Below, in pieces: positions 1-5,668 of a DNA stretch of 16,024 nucleotides. Source of the DNA: Hungatella sp. UBA5385 (GTDB lineage: Bacteria; Bacillota; Clostridia; Lachnospirales; Lachnospiraceae); NCBI GenBank assembly GCA_002409995.1, contig DHOR01000047.1, forward strand, positions 161,358 through 177,381, in the 5' to 3' direction. The translations under genes were made by a program, and so were the position numbers. The notes beneath the pieces are model-generated. The model saw nothing but the letters and a program-made list of their open reading frames with translations. It had not been told where the DNA came from and did not search any database. How positions within the stretch are numbered: the stretch's first letter is position 1; every line of letters begins with the position of its first letter.

Positions 1-34
1 GGGGTTCGACCCTTTTTGAAAAGGGTCGAACCCC
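1..34 (-). terminator. Perfect palindromic hairpin downstream of the pyridoxal kinase gene
   Basis: Positions 1-16 and 19-34 are exact reverse complements around a 2-base loop. The hairpin lies about 14 bases past the kinase stop codon. The stem contains GGGGTTCGACCC with an internal T/A tract, so it can form on either strand. No T-run is visible on the minus side because the window ends there. On the plus side it is followed by a T-rich stretch (43-53). It probably works as a bidirectional terminator between convergent genes, and its left arm recurs at the other end of the window. Confidence 0.7.
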
Positions 35-48
35 TCAGTGAAATTATT

Positions 49-891
49 TTATTTAAGCAGTTCCAGTTCATTTAACAAAAATGGAAAAGCCTGTTCAAAA
101 TTAACCCCATACCAGCGATGATTTTCATCCTTCATTGTTATTCTGATAGACTCTACCGTATAATCAACCGCAATCTTTAATGCATCTGATAAGGACAACC
201 CATTCATCAAACCACCAAGACAGCAGCTGGCAAAAACATCACCTGTTCCATGAAAGTTAACAGGAAGCTTGTCATTAAAATAGGAAAAATATTCTCCTGT
301 TTCAGAATCATAAGACATGACTCCCAGCTCCTCCTCCTGAAAACTGATTCCTGTTAAAACAGCCTTCTTAGCTCCCAGTCCACAAAGCTTCTTCAATATA
401 TCTTTAATATAATCCTCATCATAACCTTCTTCCACATAAGGAATATTCAGCATAAATGCCGCCTCAGTCATATTAGGCACAATAATATCTGCTTTTTTAC
501 AGAGCAGCGCCATCTCATCAGCGAATTCCTGAGTAAATCCCGGATAAAGTTTTCCATGATCCGCCATAACGGGATCAATAAAAATAAGGTTATCTTCTGT
601 ACGAAATTCATCAAAGATACCAGATACCAGCTTTAACTGCTCAAAGGAACCTAAATATCCTGTATAAATGGCATCAAAATCAATTCCTTCTTTCTTCCAA
701 TGATTCACAATCCCTGGAATATCCTCTGTTAAATCCCGAAATGTAAATTCTTTAAATGCAGTATGTGTGGAAAGCACTGCTGTAGGAATCACCGCTGTTT
801 CCACTCCCATGGCAGAAATAATAGGTAAAGCTACAGTTAAAGAACATTTCCCTACACAGGAAATATCTTGTATTGTTACAATCCTTTTCAT
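49..891 (-). CDS. pdxK: Pyridoxal/pyridoxamine kinase, ribokinase superfamily
   Basis: This 280-aa protein is a B6-vitamer kinase, expected to phosphorylate pyridoxal, pyridoxamine or pyridoxine with ATP in the cytoplasm for PLP salvage. The ribokinase-fold signature is clear. An N-terminal Gly/Ser substrate loop lies near residues 8-18, FIDPVMADHGKLY starts near 104, an N-x-T-E Mg/ATP motif is at 140-143, and the anion-hole and catalytic-base motif HGTGD is at 214-218 (Asp218 would be the base). The length fits the family. The start is supported by a GGAGGAG ribosome binding site 5-11 bases upstream (896-902). It appears to be monocistronic: a candidate promoter lies in the short gap after the upstream DUF1062 gene and a hairpin follows the stop. 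The choice between PdxK and PdxY specificity, or a hydroxymethylpyrimidine kinase, cannot be settled by eye, so the symbol is tentative. Confidence 0.88.
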   Translation of the reverse strand: MKRIVTIQDISCVGKCSLTVALPIISAMGVETAVIPTAVLSTHTAFKEFTFRDLTEDIPGIVNHWKKEGIDFDAIYTGYLGSFEQLKLVSGIFDEFRTEDNLIFIDPVMADHGKLYPGFTQEFADEMALLCKKADIIVPNMTEAAFMLNIPYVEEGYDEDYIKDILKKLCGLGAKKAVLTGISFQEEELGVMSYDSETGEYFSYFNDKLPVNFHGTGDVFASCCLGGLMNGLSLSDALKIAVDYTVESIRITMKDENHRWYGVNFEQAFPFLLNELELLK

Positions 892-923
892 CGTTTCTCC
901 TCCATAAATTTATCATTATGGAT

Positions 924-952
924 ACTATAAACCAAATCTGGATTGTTTTAAA
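924..952 (-). promoter_or_regulatory. Candidate promoter of the pyridoxal kinase gene
   Basis: On the minus strand TTTAAA (947-952) is separated by 17 bases from TATAGT (924-929). This lies just after the DUF1062 stop and about 33 bases before the kinase start. Match and spacing are reasonable for a vegetative sigma factor, but in AT-rich DNA this is only suggestive. Confidence 0.4.
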
Positions 953-963
953 TAGCCAGTTTG

Positions 964-1635
964 TCAAGAAATAGCCATGCCAGTTTTTGTTAAATAATTA
1001 TCAGAATTAATACTTCCCTGATGTAACTGATGCTTAGAAATATTCTGGTCAATACCAGAAATATCTTCTGCAGCCAGACGATACACTCCATTTCTCACTT
1101 TACTTCCTGCTTTAACAGGTGTTTGATCATACATCACCTTCTCTTTATCAAACATTTTCTTTATCTGGCTTCTGCTTAATCCCAGCTGTTCTCCAAATAA
1201 AATATCTGCACGAAGTTTCACACAGCTGGTTATTTTGATTTCAATTTCCTGACAGTTTTTATAGGTGCAGGGAATAGTTGTATCCAGAACCTTCACTTTA
1301 TAGCTGCCCTGAGTTTCTGATATCTCAGCTTTATTTCTTACAAACAGCTCTCTATTAATACCATATTCTGCTGCAACACTTTCATCATTTCGTAAAAATG
1401 CTTCATATATCTCCGGCTGTATGGAGTTAGGGTCGACCCGCTCATGGACTGTCAGGTTCCATGTTGTATCGCATTTTTCGCATTTATAAATCAGCCATAC
1501 GTCAAGAAGTCTTCCATTGGCATTAACTCTGAATTTCCCACTATTTACAAACTCTGTTTTGTTTCCGCATTTTGGACATCTTCTCCTGATAGTCGGAAGC
1601 CTCTCAGGGGTTATAATCCATTGTTTTCTCATCAT
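964..1635 (-). CDS. DUF1062 family zinc-ribbon protein
   Basis: This 223-aa protein is recognised as a DUF1062 member by its opening (RKQWIITPERLPTIRR), the stretch KTEFVNSGKFRVNANG and the two CxxC knuckles at Cys20/Cys23 and Cys52/Cys55, which form a likely zinc ribbon. Residues about 152-167 (GLSRSQIKKMFDKEKV) resemble the RNA-binding loop of S4-type domains, so nucleic-acid binding is plausible. The family function is not established. The ATG at 1635 is chosen because GGAGG at 1644-1648 sits 8 bases upstream; an adjacent in-frame ATG at 1632 is also possible. Reading further upstream would add 29 residues with no family similarity and no ribosome binding site. A terminator of the toxin-antitoxin operon lies upstream, so the gene probably has its own promoter. 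Confidence 0.82.
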   Translation of the reverse strand: MMRKQWIITPERLPTIRRRCPKCGNKTEFVNSGKFRVNANGRLLDVWLIYKCEKCDTTWNLTVHERVDPNSIQPEIYEAFLRNDESVAAEYGINRELFVRNKAEISETQGSYKVKVLDTTIPCTYKNCQEIEIKITSCVKLRADILFGEQLGLSRSQIKKMFDKEKVMYDQTPVKAGSKVRNGVYRLAAEDISGIDQNISKHQLHQGSINSDNYLTKTGMAIS

Positions 1636-1643
1636 GTTATTTT

Positions 1644-1677
1644 CCTCCAATATAACTTTAGCATGGCAATTTGGAGG
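1644..1677 (-). promoter_or_regulatory. Leader inverted repeat that could mask the DUF1062 ribosome binding site
   Basis: In the minus-strand leader, CCTCCAA (1671-1677) is an exact complement of TTGGAGG (1644-1650), the latter being the Shine-Dalgarno sequence of the DUF1062 gene. The two arms are 20 bases apart. A 7-bp hairpin would occlude the ribosome binding site if transcription starts upstream of 1677. The start site is not known, so this is a suggestion only. Confidence 0.3.
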
Positions 1678-1700
1678 AATACACCTTATGATTAGTTCTG

Positions 1701-1746
1701 TTAAAAAGACAAGGCAGGACATCTTTTCTTTCGATATCCTGCCTTG
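1701..1746 (-). terminator. Rho-independent terminator of the toxin-antitoxin operon
   Basis: On the minus strand CAAGGCAGGA (1737-1746) pairs with TCCTGCCTTG (1710-1719) and is followed at once by TCTTTTT. It starts about 40 bases after the antitoxin stop codon. Confidence 0.85.
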
Positions 1747-1786
1747 TTAATAATTTTGAATATTGATAATTTACAAAGAAATGTTA

Positions 1787-2062
1787 TTATTTTCTAGAAA
1801 CAGTCAGCTTCAATCCTAACGGCTGCAAAATTTTTAATAAGGTATCTAAGTTTGGTGTTGTTTTAAAGGACTCTATTCTTGCAACAGAAGACTGGGGAAT
1901 TCCACATAAAGCTGCAAGCTCTCGTTGACTTATCCCCATGGCATTCCTCTGTTCAATCATAGCACTCACTATGGCAGCCAGATTCTCAACTTCTTCTATA
2001 TCTTTTTTACCTTCCGGATCAATTAATTTTACATGTTCTTTGTAGTCATTCCAGGTTTTCAT
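1787..2062 (-). CDS. XRE-family HTH antitoxin, HigA-like
   Basis: This 91-aa protein has a helix-turn-helix of the Xre/Cro type at residues about 44-66 (ISQRELAALCGIPQSSVARIE), in a short protein with an acidic/helical N-terminus. In HigBA-type modules the antitoxin neutralises a RelE-fold mRNA interferase and represses its own promoter. The gene sits downstream of the toxin gene, which is the HigBA order, and its ATG overlaps the toxin stop by 4 bases (ATGA), implying translational coupling. A palindrome overlapping the operon promoter at 2323-2344 is the natural operator. A terminator follows at 1701-1746. The antitoxin appears intact even though its partner looks damaged. Confidence 0.85.
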   Translation of the reverse strand: MKTWNDYKEHVKLIDPEGKKDIEEVENLAAIVSAMIEQRNAMGISQRELAALCGIPQSSVARIESFKTTPNLDTLLKILQPLGLKLTVSRK

Positions 2063-2280
2063 GCTTTATCAGCCTCCTTTCTGGAAATATAATCATCACG
2101 CTCTGCTTTGGCTTTCTCTATCTCACGAGATGGTGTTTTCTGTGATTTTTTACGATAATGATGTAAAAGTACAAATATATCATCCTTAAAATAAAAATAG
2201 AAAATACGGTTATTACCAGGACGTAACTCCCATACTTCCGATTCTCCGTTTATCTTCTCGTAAAATTCCACAGTATACAT
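2059..2280 (-). CDS. HigB/Gp49-like (RelE superfamily) toxin with probable internal deletion
   Basis: This 73-aa protein is recognisable as a phage Gp49/HigB-like toxin. It has the family's N-terminal strand (MYTVEFYEKINGESEVWE) and its C-terminal half (LRPGNNRIFYFYF, then LLHHYRKKSQKTP and EIEKAKAERDDYI). Members of this family are usually around 110-120 aa. Here the N-terminal strand joins directly to LRPGNNRI at residues 17-19, so the helical segment and the strand normally lying between them are missing. The reading frame is intact, so this looks like an in-frame deletion of roughly 40 codons. The toxin is therefore probably inactive or altered (inference). A GGAG box at 2291-2294 precedes the ATG by 10 bases, and the gene is overlapped by the antitoxin gene. 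Confidence 0.75.
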   Translation of the reverse strand: MYTVEFYEKINGESEVWELRPGNNRIFYFYFKDDIFVLLHHYRKKSQKTPSREIEKAKAERDDYISRKEADKA

Positions 2281-2322
2281 TCTTAATATACTCCAAACTT
2301 CCTTGATTTATTTCTCAACCTT

Positions 2323-2351
2323 ATGATAGCACAAATGCTATCATTTTTCAA
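2323..2351 (-). promoter_or_regulatory. Toxin-antitoxin promoter with overlapping palindromic operator
   Basis: On the minus strand TTGAAA (2346-2351), a 17-base spacer and TATCAT (2323-2328) form a good promoter. The perfect palindrome ATGATAGCA-CAAA-TGCTATCAT (2323-2344) covers the spacer and the -10 element. This is the typical position for autorepression by a HigA-like antitoxin. Confidence 0.7.
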
Positions 2352-2372
2352 GTTCAAAATAAAACATAATAT

Positions 2373-2414
2373 CAAAAAAACAAGGCAGCACATCCTCTAC
2401 TCCGATGTGCTGCC
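2373..2414 (-). terminator. Rho-independent terminator overlapping the 3' end of the CD3324-family gene
   Basis: On the minus strand GGCAGCACATC (2404-2414) pairs perfectly with GATGTGCTGCC (2384-2394), and the stem is followed by TTGTTTTTTT. The upstream arm is part of the last codons of the CD3324-family gene, so the stop codon (2397-2399) lies in the loop. Confidence 0.85.
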
Positions 2415-2693
2415 CTCTATATTTGCTTTTTTCTCCTGGAGAACAATTCTCTGAATGCTTTTTTCTGACAGGTAAAACTGTTCCGCCAGTTCTTTTACAC
2501 TGGCACCTGCCTGATATCTGCTGTAAATCTCCAGATTTCTTACCTGAAGCTCTTCACGTACTTTTGACGTTTCGCCCCAGCTTTTCTTATTTTCCTGTTT
2601 TCTGGGAATATAAACATATCCCCCATCAATATAATCTTGTATTAGTTCTACCAGCTTCTCTGGTAAAATCTCATTTGCCTTTCTGTAGCGCAT
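2397..2693 (-). CDS. CD3324 family HTH protein
   Basis: This 98-aa protein opens with MRYRKANEILPEKLVELIQDYI and continues with GGYVYIPRKQENKKSWGE, the pattern of the CD3324 family found in Clostridia. The C-terminal part (residues about 62-84, including SVKELAEQFYLSEKSIQRIV) is a helix-turn-helix of the resolvase/sigma-70 region 4 style, so it is likely a small DNA-binding regulator. Its target is unknown. The ATG at 2693 is chosen because GGGAGG at 2699-2704 lies just upstream; an in-frame ATG 12 codons earlier lacks such a site and adds residues not typical of the family. Its stop codon is inside the terminator loop. The gene lies downstream of the methyltransferase gene on the same strand, 153 bases away. 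Confidence 0.82.
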   Translation of the reverse strand: MRYRKANEILPEKLVELIQDYIDGGYVYIPRKQENKKSWGETSKVREELQVRNLEIYSRYQAGASVKELAEQFYLSEKSIQRIVLQEKKANIEGSTSE

Positions 2694-2757
2694 GGCTGCC
2701 TCCCAAACATATTTTGTCCGGAATAGCAAAGGCTATACAATTACTTTCTATTTTTCA

Positions 2758-2780
2758 CTGCATAAGCCTGTGCTATGCAG
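2758..2780. repeat. Imperfect palindrome upstream of the CD3324-family gene
   Basis: CTGCATA (2758-2764) and TATGCAG (2774-2780) are exact complements separated by 9 bases. A second small inverted repeat (ATAGC/GCTAT) lies at about 2723-2736, closer to the gene. Either could be an operator of the HTH protein, but no promoter element can be assigned with confidence. Confidence 0.3.
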
Positions 2781-2815
2781 CAATAACATATTTCCACATA
2801 AAAAACTCAGCCTCC

Positions 2816-2845
2816 TTACTTTCTGCCAATGATCAATGTTGTATA
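2816..2845 (-). pseudogene. Second, diverged copy of the methyltransferase 3' end
   Basis: Directly after the methyltransferase stop codon the minus strand reads, in another frame, Y-TTLIIGRK-stop. The intact gene ends in TTMIVGRK-stop. Over 27 bases the two differ at 6 positions by hand alignment. This looks like the remnant of a tandem paralogue lost by recombination. It is followed by AAGGAGG (2811-2817) and an ATG at 2797-2799 that opens only an 8-codon frame. Confidence 0.55.
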
Positions 2846-2846
2846 T

Positions 2847-3500
2847 TCACTTCCTGCCAACAATCATTGTGGTGTTTTCCTGTCTCCACACCATGTTTAC
2901 TTCTAAAAAGCCAGCATTTCTCAGAAACTGAAGCTGATTTTCCACAGTACATGGAGTGTCAAAATGACATATCTCATCTATGTTTATATCCTGTTCCGCG
3001 CGAAGTTTCTGATTTTCTCTGTAAAGAATATCCTCTTCTTCCTGAGTGAGAACCATATAGTCACACTCAATATAGCAGCCCTCAGGTTTGCAGGCATCGT
3101 AGATTTTCTTATAAATCTTCTTTTTCTCTTCATGGGTCAGATGATGAAGTGTCTGAAATGAAATCACAGCATCATATTCCTGAAATCCCAAATCAAGGGT
3201 CAGATAATTCCCCTGTTTTAACACAATGTCCTTATTGTAATACTTTTTCTTCAAATACTCAAGCATTGCAGGAGTCATGTCAACACCTGTTACATTAAGC
3301 TTTGGAAATCGGTTAAATATTGTCTCCAGTTCAAGACCAGTACCACAGCCAAGGTCCAGAAGTGTATTGATATTCTCAGGAAGTAGATTTGCCAAATGTA
3401 TGTAACCTTCCTTGCAGCCCTCTACCTCAGTCAGCATATGATCGTCGTATATCTTAACTCTTGATGTAAAAAACTCTTCCATGGACTCTAATTTTACCAT
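2847..3500 (-). CDS. Class I SAM-dependent methyltransferase
   Basis: This 217-aa cytosolic protein has a clear Rossmann methyltransferase core. Motif I is LDLGCGTG at residues 48-55, the acidic residue that would contact the SAM ribose is Asp74 in VTGVDMTPAML, and ISFQTLHHL near 113-121 is the typical motif after strand 4. The substrate cannot be deduced. The architecture resembles small-molecule or ubiE-like methyltransferases. The start at 3500 is supported by AGAGGAGA (3508-3515) 7 bases upstream; an in-frame start 16 codons earlier has no ribosome binding site. The gene is probably transcribed alone, since there is no same-strand neighbour within 150 bases. A diverged copy of its last codons follows the stop. 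Confidence 0.85.
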   Translation of the reverse strand: MVKLESMEEFFTSRVKIYDDHMLTEVEGCKEGYIHLANLLPENINTLLDLGCGTGLELETIFNRFPKLNVTGVDMTPAMLEYLKKKYYNKDIVLKQGNYLTLDLGFQEYDAVISFQTLHHLTHEEKKKIYKKIYDACKPEGCYIECDYMVLTQEEEDILYRENQKLRAEQDINIDEICHFDTPCTVENQLQFLRNAGFLEVNMVWRQENTTMIVGRK

Positions 3501-3675
3501 AATCTTATCTCCTCTAGAAAAGCAAAGATTAACAACCGATATTTTCATTATGGCATAACAATATTATAATTGGTATTTTCTACTATATTCTGCCATGTCA
3601 GCCCACAGTATACCACAAGTTTTCCCCCTCATGGGCTTAACTTCAGCACAGAACTATTCTTAAGGTTTTGATTTT

Positions 3676-4340
3676 TCACTCCTTAATCACAACCCCCAGA
3701 AACTTTGCCAGCTCTGCCGCCTGATATAAATCCACCACTGCCCCTTTTAATTCCTTAAAATCGTCTGACACAGTAAGTCCCTGAATTATGCTGTCCCTGA
3801 AATCCAGCCCTCTCATAGAAGTTTTAAAGAAACTGGCATGTTCCAGATTCAGACGGCTGAACCCCACATGCTTCAAATGACACTGAGTCAAATTGCTGCC
3901 CAGCATCTCAGTTTCCTCTGCATAAAAATACTCCAGCTTGCAGTTATCAAAATTGCTGTAATTCAAATTACATTCCTTCACTGTTGTATGAAGAATGGTA
4001 CTTCCGCAGAATTTAGCGCCAAGTCCTTTGGATGAATTTATGATTGTCCTATTAAAATAACTATCACTGAAATTGCAATTAGAAAAATTACAAGCAGAAA
4101 ACACTACATCAACAAACTCCCCCTTTTCAAAAGAGCAGTCCAAAAATGTACACCCTTCCAGCTTCATCGTTGAAAAACGCATTCTGGTAAATCCTCTCCC
4201 TCCAGAACTATATTTTTCAGTACAATATCACGCACCTCTTCCTCATTCTCCTGTTTATTCAGCAGATAAACGGAGTCGGTCACAATATCCTCCATGGATT
4301 CCGGAAGAACAGGTGATAATAGCTTCTTATTTATTATCAT
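3676..4340 (-). pseudogene. Pentapeptide-repeat protein gene interrupted by a one-base frameshift
   Basis: Two overlapping frames make one pentapeptide-repeat protein of about 221 residues. The first frame (4340 to 4164) starts MIINKKLLSPVLPE and ends EGEDLPECVFQR-stop. The second (from 4182 to 3676) continues with MKLEGCTFLDCSFEKGEF. The five-residue register runs unbroken across the junction (EDLPE, CVFxx, MKLEG, CTFLD, CSFEK, GEFVD, VVFSA, CNFSN), with L or F at each centre. Losing one T from a run now five long (plus-strand A run at 4173-4177) would explain the break. The protein would fold as a right-handed quadrilateral beta-helix; the length is near that of Qnr/McbG-type proteins, but function cannot be assigned. 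It lies 10 bases after the sce7726-family gene stop, so it is probably co-transcribed and coupled. A sequencing error is an equally good explanation. Confidence 0.8.
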
Positions 4341-4350
4341 ATTCACTCTC

Positions 4351-4953
4351 TTATAACTCCTCCTTTTCCATTTCATCATTCCATATGGAATAATCCCTTT
4401 CAAACAACTCCTCACATGCCTGTTGCTTTAAAGGTTCCCATTCCAGCTTATTAAGCAGCTTCTCTCTCACAAACTTCTTGCTTTTCTGCTTATATTTAGG
4501 AAGCTTGTTTCTCTCTAAAATATGGGAAAGCTCAGATTTCCAAAGCAGCGAAAGCTGTCGGTCCTGATTCCTCTTAGGATTTGTTTCCGCTTCCCGCTGT
4601 TCTTCTATCACAATCTGATGTCCATCATAATAAGCTGTCAAAATACCCCAGTATGCAGGAATGTGCTTTTCCACATGCATTTCATGGGATTTTCCGATTA
4701 CTACATAATTAATATCGCAGTATTTATCATAATTACGAACCTGCTTTTTCAGCCGTTCATATGTATCTGCATCACTTTTAATCTCCAGACCAATCATCTG
4801 AGATTCTGTCAGCATTAAAACATCGGCTCTGGATCTGCCGATATTCTTCTCTTCAAACATACGGGTCTTGCCAAACCGTTCTTCCAGATAGTCAAATAAC
4901 GGCTCCCGAATATCTATATCATATAAAATTGCATCTGCTCTTTTTATTGCCAT
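4351..4953 (-). CDS. sce7726 family protein, PD-(D/E)XK nuclease-like
   Basis: This 200-aa protein matches the sce7726 family in its N-terminal half. Residues 39-60 contain GRSRADVLML and GLEIKS, so Asp44, Glu57 and Lys59 reproduce the D...ExK metal-binding core of PD-(D/E)XK nucleases. A Q-x3-Y element (Gln71, Tyr75) follows, as in RecB/MmcB-like members. An Arg/Lys-rich C-terminal helical part (residues 140-180) suits nucleic-acid contact. The biological role is unknown; DNA repair or phage-related processing are the usual guesses (inference). The ATG at 4953 has AGGG about 8 bases upstream. It is the first gene of a two-gene unit with the pentapeptide-repeat gene 10 bases downstream. Confidence 0.75.
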   Translation of the reverse strand: MAIKRADAILYDIDIREPLFDYLEERFGKTRMFEEKNIGRSRADVLMLTESQMIGLEIKSDADTYERLKKQVRNYDKYCDINYVVIGKSHEMHVEKHIPAYWGILTAYYDGHQIVIEEQREAETNPKRNQDRQLSLLWKSELSHILERNKLPKYKQKSKKFVREKLLNKLEWEPLKQQACEELFERDYSIWNDEMEKEEL

Positions 4954-5100
4954 GTCATTTCCCTGTATCTCAAATCCTTCTTTTTTTCTTAGATTATGCC
5001 ATGTACTTTGTTTACCATGAACAAGTGCTGTTGTTCAAAGATACGCACAGCTATCCCTGGCTCTTTTCCGCTCATTATATCACAGTTAGGTGCTGAATAC

Positions 5101-5141
5101 AAAAAAAGAAACGCTAAATTCAAATATGAATTTAACGCTTC
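5101..5141 (-). terminator. Rho-independent terminator of the first rubredoxin-like gene
   Basis: On the minus strand a 15-bp stem (5127-5141 with 5108-5122, two G-U wobbles, 4-base loop) is followed by seven T residues (5101-5107). It begins about 28 bases after the gene's stop codon. Confidence 0.85.
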
Positions 5142-5168
5142 TATATGACTTTTATACAGCTTATTTAC

Positions 5169-5507
5169 TTACCATTTGCCTTTAGACATATGTGCTGCAA
5201 GTTCAGCTTTGCATCTCTGCTTCATTACCCATGCTTCATTTTCAGTTTTCTCAAAAGCAGTAACGCAATTGGGGTCCAGTTTTAATTCAATACCTTCTTC
5301 TGAAAGCTCTGCAATTCTCTCTGCCAGTAAAATAATTTCCGAATGAATACTGTTTGTTCTGTCTGAAGAATAGATTTTCTCAGCATCTTCACTGCTAAGC
5401 TCCACAAACTTATCCTTTTTAACATTACATTTAGGACAAACATCTGGTGCTTCAGTTCCTTCAGCTACATAACCACAAACGCTACATTTGAATAACTTCA
5501 TCTCCAT
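5169..5507 (-). CDS. Rubredoxin-like domain protein (copy 1)
   Basis: This 112-aa protein starts with a rubredoxin-type metal site. KLFKCSVCGYVAEG is followed by VCPKCN, giving two CxxC pairs that should bind one Fe or Zn by four cysteines. The remaining 75 residues are helical and charged (DRTNSIHSEIILLAERIAEL, then FEKTENEAWVMKQRCKAEL) and lack the E-x-x-H motifs of ferritin-like rubrerythrins. It is about 79% identical by hand count to the protein at 13010-13345. An electron-transfer or oxidative-stress role is likely but not shown. The ATG at 5507 is chosen because AGGAGA (5515-5520) lies 7 bases upstream; ATGs at 5513 and 5501 are in frame but badly spaced. It is monocistronic, with a near-consensus promoter and its own terminator. 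Confidence 0.82.
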   Translation of the reverse strand: MEMKLFKCSVCGYVAEGTEAPDVCPKCNVKKDKFVELSSEDAEKIYSSDRTNSIHSEIILLAERIAELSEEGIELKLDPNCVTAFEKTENEAWVMKQRCKAELAAHMSKGKW

Positions 5508-5558
5508 GATCATCTCTCCTGTTTTTTATTCTGTAAAACTATCTTATACAGTAATTTC

Positions 5559-5587
5559 ATCATAACTCAATTTCAATTATATGTCAA
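5559..5587 (-). promoter_or_regulatory. Strong promoter of the first rubredoxin-like gene
   Basis: On the minus strand a consensus TTGACA (5582-5587) is separated by exactly 17 bases from TATGAT (5559-5564), about 51 bases before the start codon. No Fur-like box is seen here, unlike the promoter of the second copy. Confidence 0.75.
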
Positions 5588-5640
5588 TTATGGGTAAATA
5601 TAACAATAATCTCTATTTCATCACATTTTTAACTAATAGA

Positions 5641-5660
5641 AAAATAATTCTCCCAGAATC
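5641..5660 (-). terminator. Weak terminator after the serine hydrolase operon
   Basis: On the minus strand GATTCT (5655-5660), loop GGG and AGAATT (5646-5651) form a short stem with one G-U pair, followed by a T-rich tract. The stem is short, so termination here is uncertain. Confidence 0.4.
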
Positions 5661-5668
5661 TGTATTGA

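Noticed and set aside
1429..1440. GGGTCGACCC resembling the window-end palindrome
   Set aside because: It lies in conserved coding sequence of the DUF1062 gene, lacks the flanking arms and is probably chance.
2773..2799. Eight-codon frame after AAGGAGG on the minus strand as a leader peptide
   Set aside because: The spacing to the ribosome binding site is long (11 bases), it does not precede a gene closely, and there is no attenuator structure. More likely it is leftover of the duplicated methyltransferase region.
2405..3049. Long plus-strand open frame opposite the CD3324-family and methyltransferase genes
   Set aside because: It is antisense to two recognisable genes, has no ribosome binding site and gives a Cys/Phe/Leu-rich product typical of shadow frames.
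4164..4182. Programmed -1 frameshifting in the pentapeptide-repeat gene
   Set aside because: A T run exists, but the codons there (GTT TTT CAA) do not form a classical X-XXY-YYZ slippery heptamer and no clear downstream stimulatory structure was seen. A single-base loss or sequencing error is simpler.
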